Assembly: GCA_030427555.1 (NCBI GenBank)
Contig: JAUIBC010000009.1
Span: 1-33,660, forward strand
From: Gammaproteobacteria bacterium
GTDB lineage: Bacteria; Pseudomonadota; Gammaproteobacteria; Legionellales; Legionellaceae
Direction: 5' to 3'
Length of the DNA: 33,660 nt
Part shown: in pieces, positions 17,074-27,033 of the stretch
Numbering within the stretch: the first letter of the stretch is position 1
How the letters are laid out: each line of letters opens with the position of its first letter
The notes under the pieces: model-generated
What the model saw: only the letters and a program-made list of their open reading frames with translations
What the model was told of the DNA's origin: nothing
Databases searched by the model: none
Program-made: the position numbers and the translations under genes

Positions 17074-17397
17074 ATGGTAAATGATACGATTGATAAGATT
17101 AAAAAACAAATTGCTGAGAATGCTATTTTGTTATACATGAAAGGTAGTCCTAAGTTACCGCAATGTGGGTTTTCCGCGCGTGCGGTACAATGTATTGATG
17201 CATGTGGCGTTGATTTTGCATATGTTGATGTTTTAGCTAACCCTGATATTCGTCAAACTTTGCCACAGTATGCCGAATGGCCTACTTTCCCACAGTTATA
17301 TGTTAATGGGGAGTTAATAGGCGGTTCAGATATTATTGCAGAAATGTATACGGAAGGAGAGCTTGAAAAAATATTGCAAGATGCGGTTAAGGCTTAG
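17074..17397 (+). CDS. grxD: Monothiol glutaredoxin Grx4 type
   Basis: A 107-aa CGFS glutaredoxin, a carrier of [2Fe-2S] clusters rather than a general reductase. The motif PQCGFSARAVQ, EWPTFPQLYVNGELIGGSDI (cis-Pro and glutathione-binding loop), and the N-terminal LLYMKGSPKLPQ are all typical. ATG 17074 fits the family N-terminus and the promoter; an upstream in-frame TTG (17059) is less likely. It is divergent from sodB and 35 nt upstream of the peroxiredoxin, so grxD-prx is probably an operon. Confidence 0.95.
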   Translation: MVNDTIDKIKKQIAENAILLYMKGSPKLPQCGFSARAVQCIDACGVDFAYVDVLANPDIRQTLPQYAEWPTFPQLYVNGELIGGSDIIAEMYTEGELEKILQDAVKA

Positions 17398-17432
17398 CAT
17401 AACTACGTTATAAAAATTTACTGGAGGTAATT

Positions 17433-18038
17433 ATGAGTATTTTAGTTGGGCGTGAAGCCCCTGATTTTACAGTTGCTGCTGTTACTGGAACTGGAGAAAT
17501 TGTTGATAAATTTAATTTGCGTGAAAGTATTAAAGGTAAATATGGATTAGTTTTTTTCTATCCATTAGACTTCACTTTTGTTTGTCCGTCAGAATTAATT
17601 GCTTTAGATCATCGCATGAATGAGTTTAAGCAGCGTGGCGTTGAAGTTATTGCAGTCTCAATCGATTCACAATTTACGCATAATGCTTATAGAAATACTC
17701 CTACTAATAAAGGTGGTATAGGTCCTGTACAATATACATTAGCTGCTGATGTTAATCATTTTATATGTAAAAGTTACGGAGTTGAGCATCCTGCTGCTGG
17801 AGTTGCTTTCCGTGGTGCATTTATTATTGATAAAAATGGTATTGTACGCAGTCAGGTTGTGAATGATTTACCAATTGGACGTAATATTGATGAGCTTTTA
17901 CGTACAATAGATGCCGTACAATATTTCGAAGAACATGGCGAGGTTTGTCCTGCTGGATGGCAAAAAGGTAAGCCAGGCATGAAAGCCTCTCCAAATGGTG
18001 TTGCTGATTATTTATCTGAGAATGCTGATAGTTTGTAA
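17433..18038 (+). CDS. Typical 2-Cys peroxiredoxin (AhpC/TSA)
   Basis: A 201-aa thiol peroxidase for hydrogen peroxide and organic peroxides. The peroxidatic Cys is in FYPLDFTFVCPSELIALD and the resolving Cys in HGEVCPAGWQKG. The C-terminal extension keeps the Prx1-type layout, and the GGIGP segment matches the redox-sensitive GGLG loop. Prx1/AhpC enzymes form obligate dimers and often decamers. A strong SD (GGAGG, 5 nt spacing) precedes the ATG. Its reductant is not encoded nearby (no ahpF). Confidence 0.95.
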   Translation: MSILVGREAPDFTVAAVTGTGEIVDKFNLRESIKGKYGLVFFYPLDFTFVCPSELIALDHRMNEFKQRGVEVIAVSIDSQFTHNAYRNTPTNKGGIGPVQYTLAADVNHFICKSYGVEHPAAGVAFRGAFIIDKNGIVRSQVVNDLPIGRNIDELLRTIDAVQYFEEHGEVCPAGWQKGKPGMKASPNGVADYLSENADSL

Positions 18039-18052
18039 GCACTTCTATTTAA

Positions 18053-18099
18053 ACAATGGGGGCAATCGAGTCTGACCCCATTGTCCCCTTTGCCCCATT
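18053..18099. repeat. G+C-rich REP-like palindrome after prx (terminator-like)
   Basis: A G+C-rich island in AT-rich DNA. ACAATGGGG (18053-18061) pairs with CCCCATTGT (18076-18084). A second right arm, TTGCCCCATT (18090-18099), can pair instead with AATGGGGGCAA (18055-18065), with one bulge. The core AATCGAGTCTGACCCC resembles sequences I associate with REP/RAYT-type elements in other gammaproteobacteria (from memory). Position suggests that it also ends the prx transcript. Confidence 0.5.
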
Positions 18100-18162
18100 C
18101 TTTTCGTGTGATATTAATTTTTATGTTCTATCATTTATTTATAATAAATAAAAAGAACATTT

Positions 18163-19278
18163 ATGTTTTTTAAATATATTACTATATTTTTAGTTTTATT
18201 AAATTTGAATATTGTAGCCTACCCTAAGGACATAGAAAAATTAAATGGGAAAAGCTATCAACAAATAGCCGAAACAATAAAAAACACGTTTGACTCGGCT
18301 TTATATACTTTTAATTGTACTATACAAGGCCATTATAGCTCTCGTATGTATCGTCTTCATGGAAATGAAAATTATTTATATTCAGATCTATATCAAGCTT
18401 ATTATGTAGTAAATAAATTGCAATATTTTGCTGCAAACATTAATGAGGATTTTATTCATCAATGGTCGCAACGAGAAATTAATAACTTGCAAGATAAAAA
18501 TTCTAATCGTTCGGAGCTAAGAAGCAAGGTATTAATATCACAAGAGAAAAAAAATCTTATATATATTTTAGAAGTTCTTAATTTATTAAGAATAAATGCT
18601 GAATATGGACTGTACATAAAAGCGCAAGAAAAATTAATTGCTCAACTTAAGAAGATGGATATAAAAACAATTGCATTAGATCCAGAAATTATTAAGGCTT
18701 GGGGGCCTCAAATAGCGAATATTGTATTTTGAGCTTATCAATTTAACCTTGCTGATTATAGGCAAATGTTTCAAGACAAGGTAAAAAATATTTACCAAAA
18801 TAACAAAGATAATGAATTAAATTTATTACAATATCAAAATAAAATTTATACTCTTACACATATTATTTTAGCTGATAGTCAGTATTATCAATATTTTGTT
18901 AATCGAGAAAAGTACTCTTGGATTTTTGAATATTTTGATCATAATATTGATAAAATTATATCTAGATGTAAAGAAGATGTTATTGCTGAGGTTGGAATTA
19001 GTTATTTATTGTCAAATCAGTCAAATCACACGGTTGTTAAGAAAGCTAAAAAAGCTATTGCTGATGCTTTTGATAAAACTCACGGCATAATTCCATCAAA
19101 ACTAGGTAATTTTGAATTGAATACAGGAGAGCATCGTAATATTTTAGCTTACATGCTTTTTACTTGGCCCAACACCGCCCTAAACCCAGGCCCATATTTG
19201 CATGATTTTGATAAAATATCTAAATACTTACCTAATTATATAAACGGTTCTAAGATTCATCATCGTCACAAATCTTAA
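18163..19278 (+). pseudogene. Orphan secreted protein gene interrupted by in-frame TGA
   Basis: Two same-frame reading stretches, 18163-18732 (189 aa) and 18766-19278 (170 aa), are joined by continuous sense codons except one TGA at 18730-18732. Read through, they give one protein of about 371 residues. The N-terminus is a signal peptide (MFFKYITIFLVLLNLNIVAYP). The body is helical and polar, with GHYSSRMYRLHGNENYLYSDLYQAYYVVNKLQYFA, which weakly recalls DUF3541 proteins. The ATG 18766 in the second part lacks a good SD. The code is otherwise standard (TGA ends other genes), so this is most likely a recent nonsense mutation. The 3' end overlaps the convergent DUF3579 gene by 29 nt. Function unknown. 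Confidence 0.65.
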
Positions 19279-19534
19279 GGTTATTATCTTTGGCAAAATC
19301 TAAAATAGCCTGATAAACTTCTGGACTTGATTCTTTGAGTTTTGGATCTAAAACTACACATTTATAGCCTTCATGATTGACGCTTGGTTGTAATAGAGGT
19401 GAATAGTGAATGCGACTGTTTTTGAAAGTTGCCATTGTGCCACTCATGCGCTCAGCCCAGTCACTTGGCCGGAATGCTTTTCCTTGAGAGGTAACCCCCT
19501 CAATTACAATTTTTTTGTTTTTGGGCTTAGTCAT
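19250..19534 (-). CDS. DUF3579-family small protein
   Basis: A 94-aa cytoplasmic protein of the DUF3579 type: IVIEGVTSQGKAFRPSDWAERMSGTMATF, YSPLLQP, GYKCVVLDPKL, and FAKDNNLKI at the end are family-specific. The function of the family is not established. It lies 64 nt beyond the recG stop on the same strand, so it may be transcribed after recG. Its last 29 nt overlap the end of the interrupted opposing gene. Confidence 0.85.
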   Translation of the reverse strand: MTKPKNKKIVIEGVTSQGKAFRPSDWAERMSGTMATFKNSRIHYSPLLQPSVNHEGYKCVVLDPKLKESSPEVYQAILDFAKDNNLKICDDDES

Positions 19535-19598
19535 TATTGCACATGAGTACGAAATATGCTGCCAATTATAGCATTATTTATGGTTGATATGCTACTTC

Positions 19599-21698
19599 TT
19601 AAGAAATAATGAAATGTTCATTGTCCCCGAGCCAACGCTTGGTAATTATTTTAGATGTTGTTATATCTTGCTTAATTAACATATTTGCTGTTTGCTTGAC
19701 TTGGGGAAGTAAATTATGATCTCTATCTAAACGCGCTATTTTAAATTTGCGATATCCAGTTTGTTGTTTGCCAAGTAGCTCTCCGAAGCCTCGGATCTGT
19801 AAATCTTTTTCGGCAATTTCAAAACCATTGTTGGTAGCACGCATAATTTTTAAGCGCTCTTCACTATGTTTTGCGAGCGGTGGTTGATATAAAAGAAGAC
19901 AATGTGACTGTTGATGACCGCGACCCACTCGACCGCGTAACTGATGTAGTTGAGATAGACCTAAACGTTCTGCATTTTCTATTATCATAAGGCTTGCATT
20001 TGGGACATCAACCCCAACTTCAATAACTGTAGTTGCAACTAATAAATCAATTTTACCTTGTTTGAAGTCAAACATTATTTGCTCTTTTTCTTGTGGTTTC
20101 ATGCGCCCATGCACTAAACCAATTTTAACATTAGGTAATTTTGCTTGTAATTCCGCGGTGCGGTGAATTGCATTTATACATTGTAGTTTTTCTGATTCTT
20201 CAATTAAGGTACATACCCAATAAGCTTGGCGCCCATCGGTTATCGCACTTTGCAACCTTAGAATAATTTGTTGCTCTTTATTTTGTGGTAGTACAGCGGT
20301 TGTCACTTTAACTCTTCCTGGCGGCATTTCATCGATAGATGATAAATCTAAGTGGCTAAAGTCAGCCATAGCCAAAGTGCGTGGAATAGGGGTTGCTGTC
20401 ATTAGCAATTGATGTGGATGTAAACCATTTTTTTGTCCCTTTTGATTTAGCTCCGCACGTTGTTCAACGCCAAATCTATGCTGTTCATCAATTATAATTA
20501 ATCCAAGTTTGGCAAATTCAACTTCGGTTTGAAATAGGGCGTGTGTACCAATTATTACCTGGCATTTATGGTTTTTTAGAGCTTGTAAAACTTCACGTCG
20601 TTCTTTGGCTTTCATTTTGCCGCTTAATCTTAGAACATTAATGTTCAAAGGAGAGAGCCAATTGCCAATATTTATCGCGTGTTGCTCGCTAAGAATATCA
20701 GTTGGCGCCATAATTGCTACTTGATAATCATTGGCAATTGCTTGAAGGGCTGCTAACGCAGAGACAATAGTTTTCCCCGAGCCAACATCTCCTTGTACCA
20801 AGCGTTGCATGGGGATATCCTTGCTTAAATCTTGTTGTATTTCTTGATAGACACGTATTTGGGCATTTGTTAGTTTAAATGCTAGTGAATTTAGTAGTTT
20901 ATTTGCCAATGTCTTGTTAGGTAATAATTTGGCTGCGCGTAAATTTGCGCGTTTTTGACGGGCAAATTGCATGCTAATTTTTTGTGCTAATAATTCTTCA
21001 AATGCGAGCCTTTTTAAACCTTGGTGCTTGCCTTCTTCTAATTCTTGTAAAATTATATCAGGGGGAGGATTATGTAAGTTATTTAAGGCATTTGCTAGTG
21101 GTTGAAAATTATGTTTAGCAAGGGTTGGCTTATCCATCCATTCAAGTTTAGTTAATTCAGTTTGATGTTTTTCTAGAATCATTTTAATTAGTTTGCGCAA
21201 GTGATTCTGGCTCAGGCCTTGGGTTGCAGGATAAATAGGAGTAAGAGTTTCTTCGACTGTACAAGGCTCATCTTCATTTAAGATTTTATATTCTGGATGA
21301 ACCATTTGGAAACTACCCGCAAATTCTCGAACTTCCCCAAATACTTTGATTTGTTTACCAATATTTAAGCTTTTAACTTGGTATTTATTAAAATGAAAAA
21401 AACGTATGGCTAAGATGCCAGTTTTATCTTCTATATAACAATATAAACTAGTATTTTTGCCGCGGTTGAGTTTAGTTTTACATATTTTACCAACCACAAC
21501 ACACCACTGATTAGGCAATAAACATTCAATGGGGGTTATGCGGGTTTTGTCTTGATATCTAAATGGTAAATGAAATAGTAAATCTTGTATGGTATTAATC
21601 CCGCACTTACTAAGCTTTTCTGCTAAAACCTCGCCAACGCCAGGTAGTGTCAAGCATGGTTTATTGAGAAGGTTACTGTCAATACTCGTGATATCCAT
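19599..21698 (-). CDS. recG: ATP-dependent DNA helicase RecG
   Basis: A 699-aa helicase that remodels stalled forks and branched recombination intermediates. The N-terminal wedge/OB domain (about 1-150; GVGEVLAEKLSKCGINTIQDLLFHLPFRYQD) is followed by helicase lobe 1, with Walker A GDVGSGKT at 303-310 and DEQH at 404-407. Lobe 2 has ATTVIEVGVDVPNASLMIIENAERLGLSQLHQLRGRVGRG. The C-terminal wedge-contact region includes GFGELLGKQQTGYRKFKIARL. Length is usual for the family. It is divergent from argS. Confidence 0.97.
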   Translation of the reverse strand: MDITSIDSNLLNKPCLTLPGVGEVLAEKLSKCGINTIQDLLFHLPFRYQDKTRITPIECLLPNQWCVVVGKICKTKLNRGKNTSLYCYIEDKTGILAIRFFHFNKYQVKSLNIGKQIKVFGEVREFAGSFQMVHPEYKILNEDEPCTVEETLTPIYPATQGLSQNHLRKLIKMILEKHQTELTKLEWMDKPTLAKHNFQPLANALNNLHNPPPDIILQELEEGKHQGLKRLAFEELLAQKISMQFARQKRANLRAAKLLPNKTLANKLLNSLAFKLTNAQIRVYQEIQQDLSKDIPMQRLVQGDVGSGKTIVSALAALQAIANDYQVAIMAPTDILSEQHAINIGNWLSPLNINVLRLSGKMKAKERREVLQALKNHKCQVIIGTHALFQTEVEFAKLGLIIIDEQHRFGVEQRAELNQKGQKNGLHPHQLLMTATPIPRTLAMADFSHLDLSSIDEMPPGRVKVTTAVLPQNKEQQIILRLQSAITDGRQAYWVCTLIEESEKLQCINAIHRTAELQAKLPNVKIGLVHGRMKPQEKEQIMFDFKQGKIDLLVATTVIEVGVDVPNASLMIIENAERLGLSQLHQLRGRVGRGHQQSHCLLLYQPPLAKHSEERLKIMRATNNGFEIAEKDLQIRGFGELLGKQQTGYRKFKIARLDRDHNLLPQVKQTANMLIKQDITTSKIITKRWLGDNEHFIIS

Positions 21699-21903
21699 GG
21701 TAAATATAGAGATTTGATTGATTAGTTTATTATCCTAGAAAAAATTAATAAAGGCTAGGTCCTGTTTATACAGATAAATTGAAATATAACTCTATCACTA
21801 CTTTGGGGTTGATATGGGCAGGTATATATGAACGGAAGATTGTTCTTTTCAATTGGGTTGAAAAAGCGCATAATATATGTATTTTATTTTAGAAGTGTAC
21901 ATA

Positions 21904-23664
21904 ATGAAGGAAAAAATTGTAAAATTATTACAGGACTCTCTTGTAGATCTTAAAAATAGCGGCGTAATTCCTGAAGATATTAACGTTAGTATTAATGTTG
22001 ATCGTACTAAAGATAAGAAACATGGTGATTTTGCCTCTAATATCGCTTTAGTATTGGCTGGCAAAACTAAGCTTACTCCCCGTGATTTGGCAGGATTAAT
22101 AGTTAAAAAATTAGAAGATAGTGCTGATATTGAAAAAATGGAAATAGCTGGTCCTGGTTTTATTAATTTTTTTCTGAAAGCTGAAGATAAATATGCTGTT
22201 ATTCGAAATATTTTTGAGCAGAAGCATGCATTCGGCAGTAGTAATATAGGGCATGGTCAGAAGGTATTATTAGAGTTTGTCTCTGCAAATCCAACTGGCC
22301 CACTGCATGTCGGTCATGGTCGAGGTGCTGCTTATGGCGCGACTCTTGCTAATCTCTTAAAATTTGTTGGTTATGACGTTGATTGTGAATATTATGTAAA
22401 CGATTCAGGTCGGCAAATGGATATTTTGGCGGTAAGTGTTTGGCTTAGATATTTAGAGTTGTGTGGCGAGAAGGTTGTTTTTCCAAGTAACGGCTATCAA
22501 GGTGATTATGTAATAGATATAGCTCAAGATTTATTTAATAAATATGCTAATAAGTATCAACACTCTTGGTCTGAAGTAGTTGCAAATATTACTAAAGATG
22601 AAGTTGATGGCGGTGATAAAGAAGAACATATTAATGACTTAATTGCTAAATCTAGGCAGTTACTCGGAATGGATGGTTTTGCTATTTTTCATAGTAGCGC
22701 TCTAAATAGTGTGTTAGCTGGTATTAAGGATGATTTGGCTGAGTTTGGTGTTGAGTTTGATAATTGGTTTTCGGAGAAGTCATTATTTGCTGATGATGCT
22801 ATTAACAAAGCATTAAGTGTTTTACAAAAACTTGGGCACACATATACTAAAGATGGTGCTTTGTGGTTTAAATCAAGTGATTTTGGTGATGAAAAAGATA
22901 GAGTTCTTGTGCGTAAAAATGGGCAAAATACTTATTTCGCACCTGATATAGCCTACCATTGGAATAAATATCAGCGCGGTTATACAAAAATTATCGATGT
23001 GTTTGGTGCCGATCATCATGGATATGTAACACGCCTTAAATCGGCTGTTAAAGCTCTTGGACATTCCGATCAAGACATAGATGTATTAATCGTGCAGTTT
23101 GCTAATTTGTATAGAAATAATGAGCGTGTCCCTATGTCAACGCGCAGTGGTTCTTTTGTAACTTTGAAAGAATTGCAAACAGAGGTTGGCAAAGATGCGG
23201 CGCGATTTTTCTATGTTATGCGCAAACTAGATCAGCATATGGATTTTGATTTAGATCTTGCTAAGTCAGAATCAAATGATAACCCTGTTTATTATATCCA
23301 ATATGCGCATGCGCGAATCGCAAGCGTACAGCGTCAATTAGCAGCACGTGATTTAGCCGTAAATATAGAGCAAGGACTTGCTTCATTATATTTACTTGAT
23401 ACAAATCATGAGTTAGATTTGATTACTATGTTAAGTCGTTATCCAGATGTAATTCAAACAGCAGCTAAATCTTGTGAGCCGCATCAAATTGCATTTTATT
23501 TGCGTGAGCTAGCAAATTTATTACATAGCTACTATAATGCTGTTCAATTAATATGCGAAGATGATAACTTAAGATCTGCTAGAATTTGTTTATTACAGGC
23601 AATTAGACAGGTAATAAAAAATGGTCTAAATTTACTTGGAGTGTCTTCTCCAGAGAGCATGTGA
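21904..23664 (+). CDS. argS: Arginyl-tRNA synthetase
   Basis: A 586-aa class I synthetase charging tRNA-Arg. The N-terminal tRNA-binding Add1 domain (1-110) precedes the catalytic HIGH-type motif [13 protein letters not shown] (HVGH at 135-138). The KMSK loop is represented by [11 protein letters not shown], as is common in bacterial ArgS. The C-terminal DALR anticodon domain ends [14 protein letters not shown] 21904 is preferred ([13 protein letters not shown]); the ATG nine codons upstream would add an atypical hydrophobic tail. The stop overlaps the next start (TGATG). Confidence 0.96.
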   Translation: MKEKIVKLLQDSLVDLKNSGVIPEDINVSINVDRTKDKKHGDFASNIALVLAGKTKLTPRDLAGLIVKKLEDSADIEKMEIAGPGFINFFLKAEDKYAVIRNIFEQKHAFGSSNIGHGQKVLLEFVSANPTGPLHVGHGRGAAYGATLANLLKFVGYDVDCEYYVNDSGRQMDILAVSVWLRYLELCGEKVVFPSNGYQGDYVIDIAQDLFNKYANKYQHSWSEVVANITKDEVDGGDKEEHINDLIAKSRQLLGMDGFAIFHSSALNSVLAGIKDDLAEFGVEFDNWFSEKSLFADDAINKALSVLQKLGHTYTKDGALWFKSSDFGDEKDRVLVRKNGQNTYFAPDIAYHWNKYQRGYTKIIDVFGADHHGYVTRLKSAVKALGHSDQDIDVLIVQFANLYRNNERVPMSTRSGSFVTLKELQTEVGKDAARFFYVMRKLDQHMDFDLDLAKSESNDNPVYYIQYAHARIASVQRQLAARDLAVNIEQGLASLYLLDTNHELDLITMLSRYPDVIQTAAKSCEPHQIAFYLRELANLLHSYYNAVQLICEDDNLRSARICLLQAIRQVIKNGLNLLGVSSPESM

Positions 23665-24290
23665 TGGCGAATAAAACATCTGTTAGAAATTCAAAACGAG
23701 GTGATGGGAATGGGGTTGGCTCATTAATGTTGGCTTTTGTCGCATTTGTTTTTGGTTACTTGATAGCGACTATTTTTGATATTAACCAAATGCATGCTTG
23801 GATTAATCATAAAATGCAGGCGGAGACTAGTACAAAACCACAAGTGCATGCTAAGCAAGAGCGCCCTAAGCCAAAATTTGAGTTTTATACAGTACTTGCT
23901 CAAGATAATCGCAAAGATAATAAAAAGCCAATAGTGGATAGACTAGTAGAAAATCCACCAAAAGACTTAAAGTCGGCAACTAAGAATTTGCCTGTACCAG
24001 GAACATTAGTGAATCCAGTAAAGGATGTTGGTTCGCAACAAGCAAATAGTTTATCTAAATACGTTTTACAGGTTGGTTCTTTTAAAAATAAAATAGAAGC
24101 AGAGAGAATGCGAGCGGAATTAGTTATTAAAGGGTTTGACGTAATAATAGTTACCGTTAATCAGCAACAAGAAAATTGGTATAGAGTGATGGTTGGTCCA
24201 GTGATTTCTCTAAAAGAAGCGGAAACTTTGAAGTTAAATCTTGCAAGTCGTGAACGTATCAATGGTATGATTCGAAAAATTGATGTTTAA
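23664..24290 (+). CDS. SPOR-domain inner-membrane protein
   Basis: A 208-aa bitopic protein. A short cytoplasmic tail leads to one TM helix (about 20-38), a Pro/Lys-rich periplasmic linker, and a C-terminal SPOR domain (about 130-208; YVLQVGSFKNKIEAERMRAELVIKGFDVIIV...WYRVMVGPV). SPOR domains bind denuded peptidoglycan at the septum, so the protein is FtsN/DedD-like. Placement after argS is a common gammaproteobacterial arrangement. The ATG at 23664 shares a base with the argS stop; an in-frame GTG precedes it at 23661. It lacks features that would prove it is FtsN itself. Confidence 0.9.
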   Translation: MANKTSVRNSKRGDGNGVGSLMLAFVAFVFGYLIATIFDINQMHAWINHKMQAETSTKPQVHAKQERPKPKFEFYTVLAQDNRKDNKKPIVDRLVENPPKDLKSATKNLPVPGTLVNPVKDVGSQQANSLSKYVLQVGSFKNKIEAERMRAELVIKGFDVIIVTVNQQQENWYRVMVGPVISLKEAETLKLNLASRERINGMIRKIDV

Positions 24291-24312
24291 AAGGTTGTAA
24301 AAAGGTTAAAGA

Positions 24313-27033
24313 ATGCAGTTGCCTACGGTATATGACGATGAATTTTTAATTTCTGGCATAATGTGTTTTGAGGGTTGTGGTAAATCTGTTGAGCAAGCAA
24401 TAAGAAATTATCTTGTAACACGTTTTCCTAATGCAAAAATTTATATCTCTTCCGGCCCTGTATCTAGCATGCATAGATATCGGGTTACTATCCAGTCAGA
24501 ATCAAAGGCAAATGAATTAGATTTATCTAATTTAACAAAGGATATTGAAGAAGTAATAAAAGCTAAAAACAAGCGTTTTGACGTTAAAGAAGATGTTAGC
24601 TTAGTAGTTCCTATTCGTGTTAATTGGGTAAATATTTTTATAAATCTTGTAGCAATTATAAGTATAGTAGTACTGAGTATATTGTTTCCTCCATCTTTGT
24701 TGTTAAGTATTGGTCTTGGCTTAATCTGCTTTTCAGCTACTTTATTTACGGCGCGTGAATATATTTTTGATTTTTTGGCATCTTTAAGTTCAAAGAATTT
24801 TTCTAGTATGTCGGTAACAGTTAGCTTAGGATGGTTGTTAGCAATGACGCATGCTATATATCATATGCAATTCATGCCAGCTATTACTAGTTTTGCCATG
24901 ACTTTTATGAATTTTATTATGCCATTGATTTTGGTAACTATTGTTAATGTTATGGATGAAATCAAGAGGCAAATCCAGAAAAAAGCTCATAAAATATTTT
25001 TAAATGGTATTAAATCTTTATTTCCAAAAATGCAGGATAATTATTTTAGTTCGCAGTTGTCTGAAAAGGATGCTGAAACTATTAGAAATAAGCTCCAAAA
25101 TAAAGCCAAACTTTCGTTAGATTTGCAATCTTATAAGTATGCTGAGCTTGCGAGACATACATTATGTAAAGATATGTTAATTAAGGTTAATAGAGGAGAG
25201 TGTTTTCCTGTTGATGGACAAATAGTATTTGGTAATACTTATGTAGATCAATCTATTCTTGATGGCGAACCAGCAATGGCAGCCGAATCTGGTATGGAAG
25301 TCAAATCTGGATGTATTAATCTTTGGCGAGATGTGATTATACTTGCTAAGGAATGTGAATATTATAGTACCGCGAATAGAATGTTACTTAAGGCAAATAC
25401 GGAAGACAAATTAGAAACTGATAATAAGAATTATAATTTAAGTAATAAATTTTACTATCTATATTTTGGGTTATTTGGAGCTGGCTTAGTTATTTCGCTA
25501 GTTTTATCTCTGGCATTAGGTACCTTTAGTGTTGGTATGATGCTACAAACTATGGTTGGTTTCTTGTTTGCAATTTGTCCTTGTACGATTGGTGTTGCTC
25601 ATTATCTTCCTAAATTATTAAAAACTTATCAATTAAATACTGAAGGTATAATTGTAAGCAACGAAAATTTACAGCTTAACTTAGATAAATTTGATGTTTT
25701 TGTATTTGATAAAACTGGAACATTAACTAATGAGAGCAAGGTTTATGCTGAAGATGGTATTACGCTTGATTTATGGAAGAAAATATATTTTATTGAAAAG
25801 TATTTTGGACGCAGTCATCCTATTGCCTTAGCTTTACAGAGATATTTTGAAAATAAATATAATGATTCAAAAAATGAATATAAATTAGAGATGCAAGAAA
25901 TTTCTGCCAATGGAATTTGTGCAAAGGTGGATAATGAAAAAATTGTCATTGGAGATGCTGGGTATTTAAGCAAAAAAGGTATTAACCTCTCACATGAGGA
26001 GAAAACTAATTATACCGTTGTGTATGTTGCGATAGATGATAAATACGTTGGGAAAATATCTATTCGGCATGAGTTACGCGAAGGTATGCAAGTAGCATTG
26101 GAAAAGCTTAAAAATGCAAATAAGACTTTAATTATGTTAACTGGTGATAAATGCTCATCAGCCGAAGGACTTAATGAGCAGTATGGTAATATCTTCGGCG
26201 AAAGTACTAGTATTCTTCCAGCAGTTAAAATAAGCGAAGATCTAAAGAGCTGTATATATGCGGAACATAGCCCAGATCAAAAGGCTACTCGATTAAATGA
26301 TATTGCTACTAAAGTTGGGGCTGCTAAAATATGTTTTATCGGTGATGGTTTAAATGATGCGTTATGTTCTAAAAAGTTACGTAAGTTAGGTGGTGTTAGT
26401 ATATCAATTAGTGCTAATGATAAAGCAGCCTTTTTTACTGATATAAGTTTAAATGGTAGTTTGGATTATTTATTTCAACAATCAAATATTGACAAACAAG
26501 AGCAGCGAATTATTAAGCAAAATAGATGGATACTTGCTTATGGAGCGGCTATATTTTTAGTTTTTTTAGTTGGTTTTCAATCTCTTGGAATAGGGGTTTC
26601 GCCTTTAATACCAATGTCAGTTATGTTTTCTACTACTTTGTTTGTACTTTTTAATTCATATCGGACCCAAATTACAACGAGTAGTATTTTAAAGCAACAT
26701 GATACTTCTAAAGTTAATGGTGTAATGCAATCAGATTTATCTATTGGATTATTGGTTGGTGGAAGTTTTGCATTAGTTATTGCTGTATTGATTGCATCAT
26801 TATCAAGTTTACATTTATCTTTACCTTTGTTTGTTTTCGGTGGTGGTCTCGCCAATATAATTAGTAGTAGCTTTTTAGTCGCAGCAACAGTTATGCTTGC
26901 TAGCTTTACAGTACTTGTTTGTTGTTATATGTGGGAGAATAGCTCTTTTAATTGTGTTGGGAGTCGTGAGATAGTTGATGCAGATTTGGAAACGCCACTT
27001 AGTCAACAACCAATAATTAACGGGTTATTTTAA
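24313..27033 (+). CDS. Atypical P1B-type (heavy-metal-like) ATPase
   Basis: A 906-aa P-type ATPase. Catalytic motifs are present: the phosphorylation site DKTGT (D466), TGD (610-612), GDGLNDA (677-683) and the P1B-type SHP (501-503). The membrane metal site CPC (422-424) is followed by TIGVAHYLP instead of ALGLATP. The actuator loop reads DGEP (317-320) in place of TGES. The N-terminal domain has an HMA-like region with MCFEGCG (C18, C22) in place of CxxC. About 8 TM segments are visible, plus long hydrophobic C-terminal helices (800-900). Metal specificity (Cu, Zn, Cd or other) cannot be assigned. It starts 23 nt after the SPOR gene, with AAAGG upstream. The 3' end overlaps folB (convergent) by 17 nt. 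Confidence 0.88.
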   Translation: MQLPTVYDDEFLISGIMCFEGCGKSVEQAIRNYLVTRFPNAKIYISSGPVSSMHRYRVTIQSESKANELDLSNLTKDIEEVIKAKNKRFDVKEDVSLVVPIRVNWVNIFINLVAIISIVVLSILFPPSLLLSIGLGLICFSATLFTAREYIFDFLASLSSKNFSSMSVTVSLGWLLAMTHAIYHMQFMPAITSFAMTFMNFIMPLILVTIVNVMDEIKRQIQKKAHKIFLNGIKSLFPKMQDNYFSSQLSEKDAETIRNKLQNKAKLSLDLQSYKYAELARHTLCKDMLIKVNRGECFPVDGQIVFGNTYVDQSILDGEPAMAAESGMEVKSGCINLWRDVIILAKECEYYSTANRMLLKANTEDKLETDNKNYNLSNKFYYLYFGLFGAGLVISLVLSLALGTFSVGMMLQTMVGFLFAICPCTIGVAHYLPKLLKTYQLNTEGIIVSNENLQLNLDKFDVFVFDKTGTLTNESKVYAEDGITLDLWKKIYFIEKYFGRSHPIALALQRYFENKYNDSKNEYKLEMQEISANGICAKVDNEKIVIGDAGYLSKKGINLSHEEKTNYTVVYVAIDDKYVGKISIRHELREGMQVALEKLKNANKTLIMLTGDKCSSAEGLNEQYGNIFGESTSILPAVKISEDLKSCIYAEHSPDQKATRLNDIATKVGAAKICFIGDGLNDALCSKKLRKLGGVSISISANDKAAFFTDISLNGSLDYLFQQSNIDKQEQRIIKQNRWILAYGAAIFLVFLVGFQSLGIGVSPLIPMSVMFSTTLFVLFNSYRTQITTSSILKQHDTSKVNGVMQSDLSIGLLVGGSFALVIAVLIASLSSLHLSLPLFVFGGGLANIISSSFLVAATVMLASFTVLVCCYMWENSSFNCVGSREIVDADLETPLSQQPIINGLF

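Noticed and set aside
18730-18732. TGA as recoded tryptophan or selenocysteine
   Set aside because: Trp is encoded by TGG throughout, TGA terminates several genes here, and no SECIS-like hairpin is evident just after the stop; a nonsense mutation is simpler.
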